Shown: positions 1 to 5,988, counted from the first letter of the stretch. The stretch is DNA of 6,773 nucleotides from Bacteroidales bacterium (GCA_016283985.1 JAEENZ010000233.1:1-6773); one strand, 5' to 3'. Numbers and translations: made by a program. Notes: generated by a model not told the origin, from the letters alone.

Positions 1-466
1 CGGAGCCCATTTCCTGGCGGACAATGTCCACTCCGGCGCGCTCAGCCCAAATTACAAGCTGGTCCACGGCGGCGGCGCGGAAAGTATCCGCAGCTCCGAG
101 TATCACCTTCTTGCCCTGGCTCTTGAAGAGATGGGCAAGTTTTCCAATTGTTGTGGTTTTCCCCACGCCGTTCACGCCTACCACGAGTATCACGTAAGGC
201 TTCTTGGAGAAATCCATTTCTACAGAATTTCCGCCCTTCTGCAGGAGGGCGGAAATTTCATCTCGCAGATAACCAACCAGTTCCTCGAAGGAAGTGTAGC
301 GGTCTCTGCCGACCCTATCCTCAAGGGCATCGATCACCTTCAAGGTGGTATCGACGCCCATGTCGGATTCAATAAGGGCCTCTTCTATCGCGTCGAGGGT
401 GTCATCATCCACCCTCGACTTGCCGGTAATGGCCCGGCTTAGCTTCTGGAAGAAACTGAGTGCCAA
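1..466 (-). CDS. ftsY: Signal recognition particle receptor FtsY (C-terminal part outside window)
   Basis: FtsY is the SRP-type GTPase at the inner membrane. It receives ribosome-nascent chain complexes from Ffh/SRP and passes them to the Sec translocon. The 155 codons visible cover the four-helix N domain (about residues 3-80) and the start of the GTPase domain: the G1 P-loop [10 protein letters not shown] at 97-106 and the DTFRAAA motif at 127-133, both typical of SRP GTPases. The rest of the GTPase domain lies beyond base 1. A TAA stop of the upstream gene lies in the same frame two codons before the chosen TTG, so TTG at 464-466 is the only start that keeps the whole N domain; the first in-frame ATG is codon 36 and would break it. 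The protein therefore begins [20 protein letters not shown] and lacks the acidic A domain of E. coli FtsY; it also looks roughly 20 residues shorter at the N-terminus than Bacteroides homologues as I remember them. It follows the DUF4295 gene by 3 bases, suggesting translational coupling. Confidence 0.95.
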   Translation of the reverse strand, partial: MALSFFQKLSRAITGKSRVDDDTLDAIEEALIESDMGVDTTLKVIDALEDRVGRDRYTSFEELVGYLRDEISALLQKGGNSVEMDFSKKPYVILVVGVNGVGKTTTIGKLAHLFKSQGKKVILGAADTFRAAAVDQLVIWAERAGVDIVRQEMGS

Positions 467-469
467 GGC

Positions 470-628
470 TTACTTCTTTGCGAAGAAGTCCTTTGCCTTT
501 TCAGCCTCGACGAGCTGCTCTGTGAACACATAGGCGCCCGTCTTGGGAGATTTCTCCATACGGATGCATTTGACCATGCTCTTAGCACCGGCCTTTGCTG
601 CGAATGTTGCAACGGCTTTCTTTGCCAT
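470..628 (-). CDS. DUF4295 small basic protein, probable Bacteroidota ribosomal accessory protein
   Basis: A 52-residue, Lys-rich protein starting MAKKAVATF with the family core EKSPKTGAYVF (residues 25-35) and ending DFFAKK. It matches DUF4295, a family I know only from Bacteroidota, always small and usually placed between rpmG and ftsY, as here. Size, charge and position among ribosomal protein genes suggest a ribosome component. I recall that the Flavobacterium johnsoniae ribosome structure showed an extra large-subunit protein named bL38, which may be this family, but I am not certain of the match. It has one Cys (residue 21) and no zinc-binding set. The ATG at 626-628 is chosen because it gives the family-typical N-terminus and has an AGGAG sequence eight bases upstream, the only good Shine-Dalgarno sequence in the window. 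The gap to rpmG is 21 bases. Its last codons form a hairpin just ahead of the ftsY start. Confidence 0.9.
   Translation of the reverse strand: MAKKAVATFAAKAGAKSMVKCIRMEKSPKTGAYVFTEQLVEAEKAKDFFAKK
472..489 (-). promoter_or_regulatory. Hairpin over the DUF4295 stop, just before the ftsY start
   Basis: The minus-strand RNA ACTTCTT-CGCA-AAGAAGT forms a perfect seven-pair stem with a four-base loop. The last paired base is the U of the DUF4295 UAA stop, and the ftsY UUG starts five bases after it. A ribosome finishing the DUF4295 gene would melt the stem, so it could couple ftsY translation to the upstream gene. The stem is AU-rich (two G-C pairs) and lies in codons for DFFAKK, so it could also be a by-product of coding. 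Confidence 0.4.
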
Positions 629-636
629 AACTTAAT

Positions 637-641
637 CTCCT
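637..641 (-). promoter_or_regulatory. Shine-Dalgarno sequence of the DUF4295 gene
   Basis: The minus strand reads AGGAG, then eight bases, then ATG. This is a textbook ribosome binding site by E. coli rules. None of the other eight minus-strand starts or nearby plus-strand starts has one, which fits Bacteroidota, where the anti-Shine-Dalgarno end of 16S rRNA is held away by ribosomal proteins bS21, bS6 and bS18. Whether it is used is unknown. Confidence 0.6.
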
Positions 642-649
642 ATAGGTTT

Positions 650-838
650 TTACTTGATTTCACGATGGACAGTCACCTTCTTCAGGAAAGGATTGTACTT
701 CCTGCGCTCGAGACGGTCGGGAGTGTTCTTCTTGTTCTTGGTGGTGATGTAGCGGCTCATTCCAGGAACACCGCTCTCTTTCTGCTCAGTGCATTCGAGG
801 ATGACCTGCACCCTGTTACCTTTAGCTTTCTTTGCCAT
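650..838 (-). CDS. rpmG: 50S ribosomal protein L33 (bL33), zinc-free form
   Basis: A 62-residue protein of the bL33 family, a small component of the 50S subunit near the E site. The conserved run [20 protein letters not shown] (residues 28-47) and the C-terminal [10 protein letters not shown] are diagnostic. Zinc-binding forms carry two Cys pairs; here only Cys16 of the first pair remains (CTEQ) and the second pair is replaced by YNPF, so this is the zinc-independent type. That is usual for Bacteroidota, as is the insertion ESGVPG in the first loop. It starts with ATG at 836-838, 11 bases after rpmB, and its TAA is 21 bases before the DUF4295 gene. The leader (TTTTTTGGATT) is AT-rich with no Shine-Dalgarno match. 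Confidence 0.97.
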   Translation of the reverse strand: MAKKAKGNRVQVILECTEQKESGVPGMSRYITTKNKKNTPDRLERRKYNPFLKKVTVHREIK

Positions 839-849
839 AATCCAAAAAA

Positions 850-1092
850 TTAAACAAGGTTAACAAGACCTGCCTTCTTCGCTTTCTTGAGCGTGGCATC
901 CAGACCGTTCTTCTCGATCTCGCGGATACCCTTGCAGGATACTTTAAGAGTTACGAATCTCTGCTCCTCCTCGCTCCAGAACTTCTTGTTCTTGAGGTTG
1001 AGGGAGAAGTCGCGCTTGGTGCGCAGTTTGGAATGGGCAACGTTGTTGCCTTTCATCCTCTTTCTTCCGGTTACTTGACAAACCTTTGACAT
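850..1092 (-). CDS. rpmB: 50S ribosomal protein L28 (bL28), zinc-free form
   Basis: An 80-residue bL28, a small 50S subunit protein. The N-terminus [20 protein letters not shown] is the family signature, followed by [13 protein letters not shown] and the middle segment [20 protein letters not shown]. It has two isolated Cys (5 and 53) and no paired zinc motif, so it is the zinc-independent type like its neighbour L33. Length is normal. It starts with ATG at 1090-1092, 12 bases after lepB, and is followed by rpmG after 11 bases. The pair rpmB-rpmG is a common ribosomal operon; in Bacteroidota it usually continues into DUF4295 and ftsY, as it does here. The leader AAAAGTATAAAACT is A-rich, which favours initiation in this phylum. 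I saw no separate promoter box upstream. Confidence 0.97.
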   Translation of the reverse strand: MSKVCQVTGRKRMKGNNVAHSKLRTKRDFSLNLKNKKFWSEEEQRFVTLKVSCKGIREIEKNGLDATLKKAKKAGLVNLV

Positions 1093-1104
1093 AGTTTTAT
1101 ACTT

Positions 1105-2256
1105 TTAAAATTTTACTTTTCCAAATCTGTTCCACCTTATGTTGGAGGGGAAACGCTTTCCCGCATCCGTGGAGAGCCATATTACCGCCGGTTTCCCAAC
1201 CACGTGATCTTCGGGCACGAAGCCCCAGTATCTCGAGTCGAGGGAGTTGTGCCGGTTGTCTCCCATCATAAAGTAGTAATCCTGCTTGAAAGTGTATTTG
1301 CCTTCTTCGATTGCTGCGGGCAGGTCACTCTTTTCGTAGTCCCTTATGATGCGTTCGTAGAGAGGGAGAGTCTTTTCGTTTATCTCCACGCTCACGCCCT
1401 TGGCAGGTATGCACAGGGGGCCGAACTCATCGCGTGTCCATCCGTATCCGCCTTCATATGGAAAGACGAAAGTATCCGTCGAATCCACATTCAGGGTAAC
1501 GTCCACCACGGAAGGAAGCTTCTTCACCGTTTCCAGCATCGAGGCGGTCAGCGGCATGGCCGGATAACCGGGGAGCTGGGCGTTGAAGTAGAGTTCGCGG
1601 GTGTTGAGCCCCAGCTTCTTTATGGTCTTGGGATTCAGGGCACCGCCCTTCGTCACGACCTGGTAGCTGAGCTGCACTCCCGGCCAAACCGTCTGCTGCT
1701 CTCCGTTCACCCACACGAGTCCGTCGCGGACTTCGAGGGTATCGCCGGGAGCGGCGACGCAACGCTTCACGTAGTGGTCCGTCTTGTCCGCGGGGCGGAC
1801 GGTCACAGGACCCAGTCTTTCAATGATCTGATCTCTTCCGTATATGCGCGAGAGCATGTAGTAGTCTGCTGCAGGATCCCGGCGCAGAACGGTATCACCG
1901 TTCGGGAAGTTGAAAACCACGATGTCGCCTGCCTTTACTTTCCTGAACCCTTTCAGCCTGCGGTATTTCCATTGGACAGAAGTCGAATAGGACTCTTTTC
2001 CAAAGATCACGTTGTGCGTGAACGGGACGGTCAGCGGAGTCTGGGGCATCCGTGGCCCGTATGTCAATTTGCTCACGAAGAGATGGTCTCCGGTATAGAG
2101 GCTGCTCTCCATTGAGGAAGAAGGTATCTTGAAAGCCTGAAAGAAGAAAATGTTGATGAAGGTTACGACCACGACTGCGAAGAGTATGGCGTCCACCCAG
2201 TCAAGGATCCAGTTCAGGACCTTGCTGTTTGTCCGAAATTTCTTCCTTCGGCCCAC
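1105..2256 (-). CDS. lepB: Signal peptidase I (family S26), Bacteroidota type with long insertion
   Basis: LepB cuts the signal peptides from exported proteins on the outer face of the inner membrane using a Ser-Lys dyad. The 383 residues show one membrane anchor (about 16-40), then KIPSSSMESSL with catalytic Ser48 just before Met49, and YVKRCVAAPGD with general-base Lys164. Box E, MGDNRHNSLDSRYWGFVP, is at 331-348. Between the Lys164 box and box E lies a segment of about 155 residues, far longer than in simple homologues and probably an extra beta-rich subdomain of the periplasmic face; long forms are common in Bacteroidota. E. coli LepB has two anchors, this one has one. The start is GTG at 2254-2256: the rplT stop is three codons upstream in the same frame, and the first in-frame ATG (Met49) would remove the anchor and the catalytic Ser. 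It lies 6 bases after rplT and 12 before rpmB, an unusual place for lepB. Confidence 0.96.
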   Translation of the reverse strand: MGRRKKFRTNSKVLNWILDWVDAILFAVVVVTFINIFFFQAFKIPSSSMESSLYTGDHLFVSKLTYGPRMPQTPLTVPFTHNVIFGKESYSTSVQWKYRRLKGFRKVKAGDIVVFNFPNGDTVLRRDPAADYYMLSRIYGRDQIIERLGPVTVRPADKTDHYVKRCVAAPGDTLEVRDGLVWVNGEQQTVWPGVQLSYQVVTKGGALNPKTIKKLGLNTRELYFNAQLPGYPAMPLTASMLETVKKLPSVVDVTLNVDSTDTFVFPYEGGYGWTRDEFGPLCIPAKGVSVEINEKTLPLYERIIRDYEKSDLPAAIEEGKYTFKQDYYFMMGDNRHNSLDSRYWGFVPEDHVVGKPAVIWLSTDAGKRFPSNIRWNRFGKVKF

Positions 2257-2271
2257 TTCACTTTACTTTAC
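2254..2271 (-). repeat. Pentamer tandem repeat across the rplT stop and lepB start
   Basis: On the minus strand the junction reads GTAAA GTAAA GTGAA GTG, 3.6 copies of GTRAA. It contains the rplT TAA stop and the lepB GTG start; a second GTG, out of frame with lepB, lies five bases upstream. Only 18 bases long, so it may be chance, but such short repeats can change copy number and would alter the stop-to-start spacing or the L20 C-terminus. Confidence 0.5.
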
Positions 2272-2607
2272 AGAATTGATGATTGCTTCGAACGCCTTGG
2301 GGTTGTTCATTGCAAGGTCGGCAAGTACCTTACGGTTAAGACCGATGTTCTGCTTCGCGAGCTTGCCCATGAACTGGGAATAGCTGAGGCCGTACTGGCG
2401 GGCGGCAGCGTTGATACGCTGGATCCACAGTGCGCGGAATGCGCCTTTCTTGCGACGGCGGTCGCGATAAGCATAGGTGAGACCTTTTTCGTAGGTGTTC
2501 TTTGCTACTGTCCAGACATTCTTTCTGGAGAGGAAGTTACCGCGGGTTCTCTTGAGAATCTTCTTGCGGCGCGCCCTTGAGGCGACTGAGTTGACTGATC
2601 TAGGCAT
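2263..2607 (-). CDS. rplT: 50S ribosomal protein L20 (bL20)
   Basis: A 114-residue bL20, a primary 23S rRNA-binding protein needed for early 50S assembly. The long basic N-terminal arm ([20 protein letters not shown], then [17 protein letters not shown]) and the core [20 protein letters not shown] at about 48-67 are diagnostic; the C-terminal globular domain ends [14 protein letters not shown]. Length is normal. In E. coli and B. subtilis L20 represses its own operon by binding an mRNA structure; no obvious copy of those structures is recognisable here, though a small hairpin precedes rpmI. Start is ATG at 2605-2607, 12 bases after rpmI, and it stops 6 bases before lepB in the same frame. Confidence 0.98.
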   Translation of the reverse strand: MPRSVNSVASRARRKKILKRTRGNFLSRKNVWTVAKNTYEKGLTYAYRDRRRKKGAFRALWIQRINAAARQYGLSYSQFMGKLAKQNIGLNRKVLADLAMNNPKAFEAIINSVK

Positions 2608-2619
2608 AATTCATACTTT

Positions 2620-2814
2620 TTAGAGAACCAACAATTCTTTTACTCGCTTCTCATCGGCTCTGTCGAGGATGGCGAAATGATCAAGATTCCTTTTCTGCTT
2701 CTTGGTCTTCTTGGTGAGGATGTGGCTGTGGTAAGCGTGCTTCCTCTTGATTTTTCCCGACCCGGTAAGCGTGAAACGCTTTTTGGCACCGGAATTGGTT
2801 TTAAGCTTTGCCAT
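2620..2814 (-). CDS. rpmI: 50S ribosomal protein L35 (bL35)
   Basis: A 64-residue, strongly basic bL35 of the 50S subunit. The family signature is [20 protein letters not shown] followed by [20 protein letters not shown]. Length is normal and there is no sign of damage. It starts with ATG at 2812-2814. The leader is a purine/A-rich run (AACAAAAACAAAAGAACA) that fits the Bacteroidota preference for unstructured A-rich initiation regions. The infC-rpmI gap of 49 bases is by far the longest inside the operon and holds a hairpin, so rpmI-rplT may be controlled separately from infC. The order infC-rpmI-rplT is conserved across bacteria. Confidence 0.97.
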   Translation of the reverse strand: MAKLKTNSGAKKRFTLTGSGKIKRKHAYHSHILTKKTKKQKRNLDHFAILDRADEKRVKELLVL

Positions 2815-2847
2815 TGTTCTTTTGTTTTTGTTAATAAATATAATCTA

Positions 2848-2862
2848 CCGCAAACACTGCGG
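2848..2862 (-). promoter_or_regulatory. Hairpin between infC and rpmI
   Basis: The minus strand reads CCGCA-GTGTT-TGCGG, a perfect five-pair stem (four G-C pairs) with a five-base loop, starting two bases after the infC TAG. It is not followed by a T-run, so it is not a standard intrinsic terminator. It could be a processing or pausing site, an mRNA-stabilising stem, or part of an L20/L35-binding structure. Function is inferred from position only. Confidence 0.45.
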
Positions 2863-2863
2863 A

Positions 2864-3457
2864 CTATTTCTTTTTAACGGGGGCGATCATGATGTGCATG
2901 CGCTTGCCCTCGAGCGTAGGCATGTTCTCGGCACGTCCGAACTCCTCGAGTTCGACGGCGAAACGCAGGAGCTGCTTTTCGCCCTGGTCCTTGAACATGA
3001 TCGAGCGGCCGCGGAAGAAGATCGTAGCCTTCACCTTGGAACCCTCCTGGAGGAATTCCTGAGCGTGCTTCAGCTTGAACTGGAAGTCGTGCTCGTCGGT
3101 GTTGGGGCCGAAACGGATCTCCTTCATGACGACCTTCGCGGAATTCGATTTCATCTCCTTGGCCTTCTTGCGCTGCTGGTAGAGATACTTCTGGTAATCG
3201 AGTATCTTGCACACGGGCGGATCGGCCTTGTCGCTGATCAGGACCAGATCGAGCTCAAGCTCATCTGCAAGCGCGAGCGCCTTCGAAAGGGGATATATCC
3301 CCTGTTCAGGGATATTCTCACCCACGAGGCGCACCTGGGGCGCTGTAATCTGCTCGTTGATGGGTGCCTCGTTCTCGTCGCGCTTCGGCTGGAAACGCTG
3401 GTCGGGCTTGCGAGCTTTGTTGAAACCCGAGGGTTTCGGTCTGTAAGGTCCTGGCAT
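2864..3457 (-). CDS. infC: Translation initiation factor IF-3
   Basis: IF-3 binds the 30S subunit, keeps it apart from the 50S and checks the start codon and initiator tRNA. The 197 residues hold a basic, Pro-rich N-terminal extension (1-32), then the N domain starting NEQI at 34 with QVRLVGENIP and DLVLISDKADPPVCKILDYQ (70-89), a charged linker (about 92-105) and the C domain with MKEIRFGPNTDEHDFQFKLK (111-130) and GKRMHIMIAP (184-193). It is somewhat longer than E. coli IF-3 (180) because of the extension. The ATG at 3455-3457 directly follows the thrS TAG with no base between. E. coli infC uses a rare AUU start for autoregulation; here the start is an ordinary AUG, so that loop is probably absent. 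No Shine-Dalgarno sequence is seen; initiation probably depends on ribosomes finishing thrS. Confidence 0.97.
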   Translation of the reverse strand: MPGPYRPKPSGFNKARKPDQRFQPKRDENEAPINEQITAPQVRLVGENIPEQGIYPLSKALALADELELDLVLISDKADPPVCKILDYQKYLYQQRKKAKEMKSNSAKVVMKEIRFGPNTDEHDFQFKLKHAQEFLQEGSKVKATIFFRGRSIMFKDQGEKQLLRFAVELEEFGRAENMPTLEGKRMHIMIAPVKKK

Positions 3458-5389
3458 CTAGGATAATTCTTCAGCTACCGCTGATTTAACATATTTAACA
3501 AAATCTTCCGCACTCATAGTGCCCACGTTCACACCTTCCCTGCGAACAGAGACGGTGCCGTCGGCCTCTTCTTTTTCCCCGACAACCACAAGCAGAGGCA
3601 CTCTGAACTGGGCTATGTCCCTGATTCTCTTACCGAGCGTCTCGTTGCGGGCGTCTATGGAAGCGCGAATTTCGGAATTATTTAGCAATTCGCAAACTTT
3701 TTTTGCATAATTTTCAAATTTCTCGCTGATTGGCAGCACTTTAACCTGCTCGGGAGCGAGCCATACGGGCAGATGACCGGCCGTATGTTCGAGCAAAACG
3801 GCGGTGAAACGCTCGATGCTTCCGAACGGTGCGCGGTGGATCATGATGGGGCGCTTCTTGCTGCCGTCGGCGTCGATGTATTCAAGTTCGAAGCGCTCTG
3901 GCAGGTTGTAGTCCACCTGGATGGTGCCGAGCTGCCATTCGCGTCCGAGGGCATCCTTCACCATGAAGTCGAGTTTCGGGCCGTAGAAAGCGGCTTCGCC
4001 GTATTCAACCTTGGCGGGAAGGCCCTTCTCTTCGCAGGATTCGATGATAGCCCTCTCAGCCCTTTCCCAGTTCTCTTCGCTGCCGATGTACTTTTCGCGG
4101 TTAACTTTGTCCCGCAGGGAAATCTGAGCTTTGAACTTGTCGAACTTGAAGACCTTGAACACATATTGGATCAGGTCGATAACCTTCTTGAACTCATCCT
4201 TGAGCTGGTCCGGACGCACATACATGTGGGCATCGTCCTGGGTGAAGCTGCGCACGCGGGTAAGCCCGTGGAGCTCTCCGCTCTGCTCGTAACGGTAGAC
4301 CGTTCCGAATTCCGCAAGGCGGATAGGAAGTTCCTTATAGGAGTGGGGTGACGAGGCGTAAATCTCGCAGTGATGAGGGCAGTTCATCGGCTTGAGCATG
4401 TATTCCTCACCCTCCTGAGGGGTCTTGATGGGCTGGAAGGAATCCTTTCCGTATTTTGCCCAGTGGCCGGAAGTCACATAGAGCTGCTTGCTGCCGATGT
4501 GAGGAGTCACTACCTGGAGGTATCCGTATTCCTGCAGTTTGGCGCGCAGGAAGGTCTCGAGCTGATAACGCAGTACGGCGCCCTTCGGGAGCCAGAGGGG
4601 AAGGCCCATGCCGACGCGGCTGGAGAAGGTGAAAAGACCCATCTCCTTGCCGAGTTTGCGATGGTCGCGCTTCTTGGCCTCCTCGAGCAGCACGAGATAC
4701 TCGTCGAGCATGCTCTTCTTGGGGAAGGTGATGCCGTAGATACGGGTGAGCTGCTGGCGCTTCTCATCCCCGCGCCAGTACGCGCCAGCGATGGCGGTGA
4801 GCTTGACGGCCTTGATCACCTCGGTGTTGCGGAGGTGAGGCCCGCGGCAGAGATCGGTGAATGCACCGTTGGTGTAGTAGGTGATGGTGCCGTCCTCGAG
4901 CTCGCTGATAAGTTCGCATTTGTACTGGTCGCCCTTTTCTTCGAAATGCTTCATCGCATCGGCTTTGCTGACCTCGATGCGCTTGAAGTCTTCCTTTCCC
5001 TGGGCAAGCTCCAGCATCTTCTTCTCGATTTTGGGAAGGTCTGCATCGGTGATGGTTGCACCTGCAAGGTCCACATCGTAGTAGAAGCCGTTCTCAATGG
5101 CCGGCCCGATGCCGAATTTGACACCCGGATACAGACTCTCGAGGGCTTCTGCCATGAGGTGGGAGGAAGAATGCCAGAAAACGTGCTTGGCTTCTTCATC
5201 TTCCCATTTGTGGAGCTTGATCTCAGCGTCGGCCTTGATGGGCCTGGTGAGATCGTAAATTTCGCCGTTCACCGTTGCCGCAAGTACTTCCGCCGCGAGA
5301 CGCGGGGAAATGCTCTGGGCGATTTCATATGCAGTGACGCCGTTTTCGAAGGCTTTTACACTGCCGTCAGGGAAAGTAATGTTAATCAT
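3458..5389 (-). CDS. thrS: Threonyl-tRNA synthetase (class II)
   Basis: ThrRS attaches threonine to tRNA-Thr using ATP and edits mischarged Ser-tRNA-Thr. All domains of the full bacterial enzyme are present in 643 residues. The TGS domain is 1-61. The editing domain is about 62-225, with the zinc-like HSSSH pair (His73, His77) and CRGPH (Cys181, His185). The class II catalytic core is about 245-540, with the zinc ligands that recognise threonine, Cys337 (MNCPHH), His388 (DDAH) and His518 (MIHRA); motif 2 is around Arg366 (YRYEQSG) and motif 3 is GSIERF at 523-528. The anticodon-binding domain is about 545-640. Length matches E. coli ThrRS (642). ATG at 5387-5389 gives the standard [10 protein letters not shown] start. 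It heads the operon; the predicted leader is only about 15-20 bases, too short for a T-box or an E. coli-type operator. The TAG stop abuts the infC ATG. Confidence 0.99.
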   Translation of the reverse strand: MINITFPDGSVKAFENGVTAYEIAQSISPRLAAEVLAATVNGEIYDLTRPIKADAEIKLHKWEDEEAKHVFWHSSSHLMAEALESLYPGVKFGIGPAIENGFYYDVDLAGATITDADLPKIEKKMLELAQGKEDFKRIEVSKADAMKHFEEKGDQYKCELISELEDGTITYYTNGAFTDLCRGPHLRNTEVIKAVKLTAIAGAYWRGDEKRQQLTRIYGITFPKKSMLDEYLVLLEEAKKRDHRKLGKEMGLFTFSSRVGMGLPLWLPKGAVLRYQLETFLRAKLQEYGYLQVVTPHIGSKQLYVTSGHWAKYGKDSFQPIKTPQEGEEYMLKPMNCPHHCEIYASSPHSYKELPIRLAEFGTVYRYEQSGELHGLTRVRSFTQDDAHMYVRPDQLKDEFKKVIDLIQYVFKVFKFDKFKAQISLRDKVNREKYIGSEENWERAERAIIESCEEKGLPAKVEYGEAAFYGPKLDFMVKDALGREWQLGTIQVDYNLPERFELEYIDADGSKKRPIMIHRAPFGSIERFTAVLLEHTAGHLPVWLAPEQVKVLPISEKFENYAKKVCELLNNSEIRASIDARNETLGKRIRDIAQFRVPLLVVVGEKEEADGTVSVRREGVNVGTMSAEDFVKYVKSAVAEELS

Positions 5390-5412
5390 TCCGTCGTTAT
5401 TATATCAGCCTA

Positions 5413-5420
5413 CAAAGATA
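5413..5420 (-). promoter_or_regulatory. Promoter -7 box for the thrS operon
   Basis: The minus strand reads TATCTTTG, an exact match to the Bacteroidota housekeeping -7 consensus TAnnTTTG. Transcription would start a few bases further on, leaving a leader of about 15-20 bases before the thrS ATG at 5389. No clear TTTG -33 element is visible at the expected distance; that area is occupied by the inverted box of the divergent promoter. Confidence 0.75.
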
Positions 5421-5434
5421 ATAAAAATAATTGC

Positions 5435-5442
5435 TACCTTTG
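5435..5442 (+). promoter_or_regulatory. Promoter -7 box for the DUF4199-glycosyltransferase pair
   Basis: The plus strand reads TACCTTTG, an exact match to TAnnTTTG. Only five bases separate it from the ATG at 5448, so the start of transcription should fall at or within a few bases of the start codon, giving a leaderless or nearly leaderless mRNA. No good TTTG -33 element is seen. It lies back to back with the thrS box with 14 bases between them, 12 of them A or T. Confidence 0.7.
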
Positions 5443-5447
5443 CATTT

Positions 5448-5987
5448 ATGGCACAAGAGAGAAACAATTTATGGAACGATGCCGGCAAGGCCGGATTGGT
5501 GGTTGCGGCAGTTGCAATCGTGTATTTTCTGATCTCGGCACTGCTGTCCAGGATAGATGGCGCCAACTTCCTTATCAGCGCCCTTTCCTTTTTGCTTTGG
5601 GCAGGCAAGGTTGCACTTTGTATCTGGTTGATGATCAGGTTCTTACGCCGCTTTGCAGAAGAGAACGGGAAAGACCGTTCACGCACATTCCGCTTCGGCA
5701 TGATGATAGCCCTGCTATCCGCATTGGTCTATGCCGGATTCTACCTTGCATATGTGACTCTGATAGATCCCAATATGTTTGCCGAAAGTTTCGACAAACT
5801 GGCTCAGGCATATTCCGGTTTCATGACTTCCGAACAGATAGACCAGATGATGAACATGGAGTCATCGCTCCCCACCATCACATTCTTTGTGAACCTTATC
5901 TGGTGCTGGCTGTTCGGCACTATTGTTTCCGCCATTGCATCCAGCAACATCTGCGGGCAATCCAATCCTTTTGAAGACGAAGACTAA
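5448..5987 (+). CDS. DUF4199 family membrane protein
   Basis: A 179-residue inner-membrane protein of unknown function. Hydrophobic segments at about 15-34, 40-66, 81-104 and 143-167 give four predicted helices, with a soluble loop of about 38 residues (105-142) between helices 3 and 4 and an acidic tail ending NPFEDED. Four helices, an YAGFYLAYVTLIDPNMF segment after helix 3 and GTIVSAIAS in helix 4 match DUF4199, a family found mainly in Bacteroidota. No catalytic motif is visible. Start: the frame stays open upstream to 5310, but that part is antisense to thrS and would precede the promoter box; ATG at 5448 gives a short hydrophilic N-terminus before helix 1. The stop is one base before the glycosyltransferase ATG, so the two are almost certainly co-transcribed, which suggests a role in the same lipid-linked sugar process, for example as a partner or flippase-like subunit. 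That role is inference from position only. Confidence 0.85.
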   Translation: MAQERNNLWNDAGKAGLVVAAVAIVYFLISALLSRIDGANFLISALSFLLWAGKVALCIWLMIRFLRRFAEENGKDRSRTFRFGMMIALLSALVYAGFYLAYVTLIDPNMFAESFDKLAQAYSGFMTSEQIDQMMNMESSLPTITFFVNLIWCWLFGTIVSAIASSNICGQSNPFEDED

Positions 5988-5988
5988 C

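Noticed and set aside
650..1092. Missing zinc Cys pairs in L28 and L33 as a sign of decay
   Set aside because: Zinc-free paralogue types are normal in Bacteroidota and both proteins are otherwise intact.
1204..2115. Plus-strand open frame of 303 codons opposite lepB
   Set aside because: Antisense to an intact lepB with all catalytic boxes, no promoter or plausible family.
2831..2847. Possible internal promoter before rpmI (TATATTTA on the minus strand)
   Set aside because: One mismatch to TAnnTTTG at the conserved G, and the only TTTG upstream is about eight bases away instead of roughly 20.
3448..3464. Four-pair stem TCCT/AGGA around the thrS stop and infC start
   Set aside because: Too short and weak to support as a structure; it fits chance.
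5310..5447. Upstream extension of the DUF4199 frame by 46 codons
   Set aside because: It would overlap thrS antisense and precede the promoter box; the ATG at 5448 gives a normal membrane protein start.
4370..5974. Long plus-strand open frame of 534 codons
   Set aside because: It runs antisense through thrS, whose every domain is intact, and then out of frame through the DUF4199 gene. The translation has no recognisable family; it is a shadow of biased codon use.
470..5987. No TGA among the nine visible stop codons (seven TAA, two TAG), hinting at TGA recoding
   Set aside because: Too few genes, and tryptophans at conserved sites all use TGG; highly expressed genes often prefer TAA.
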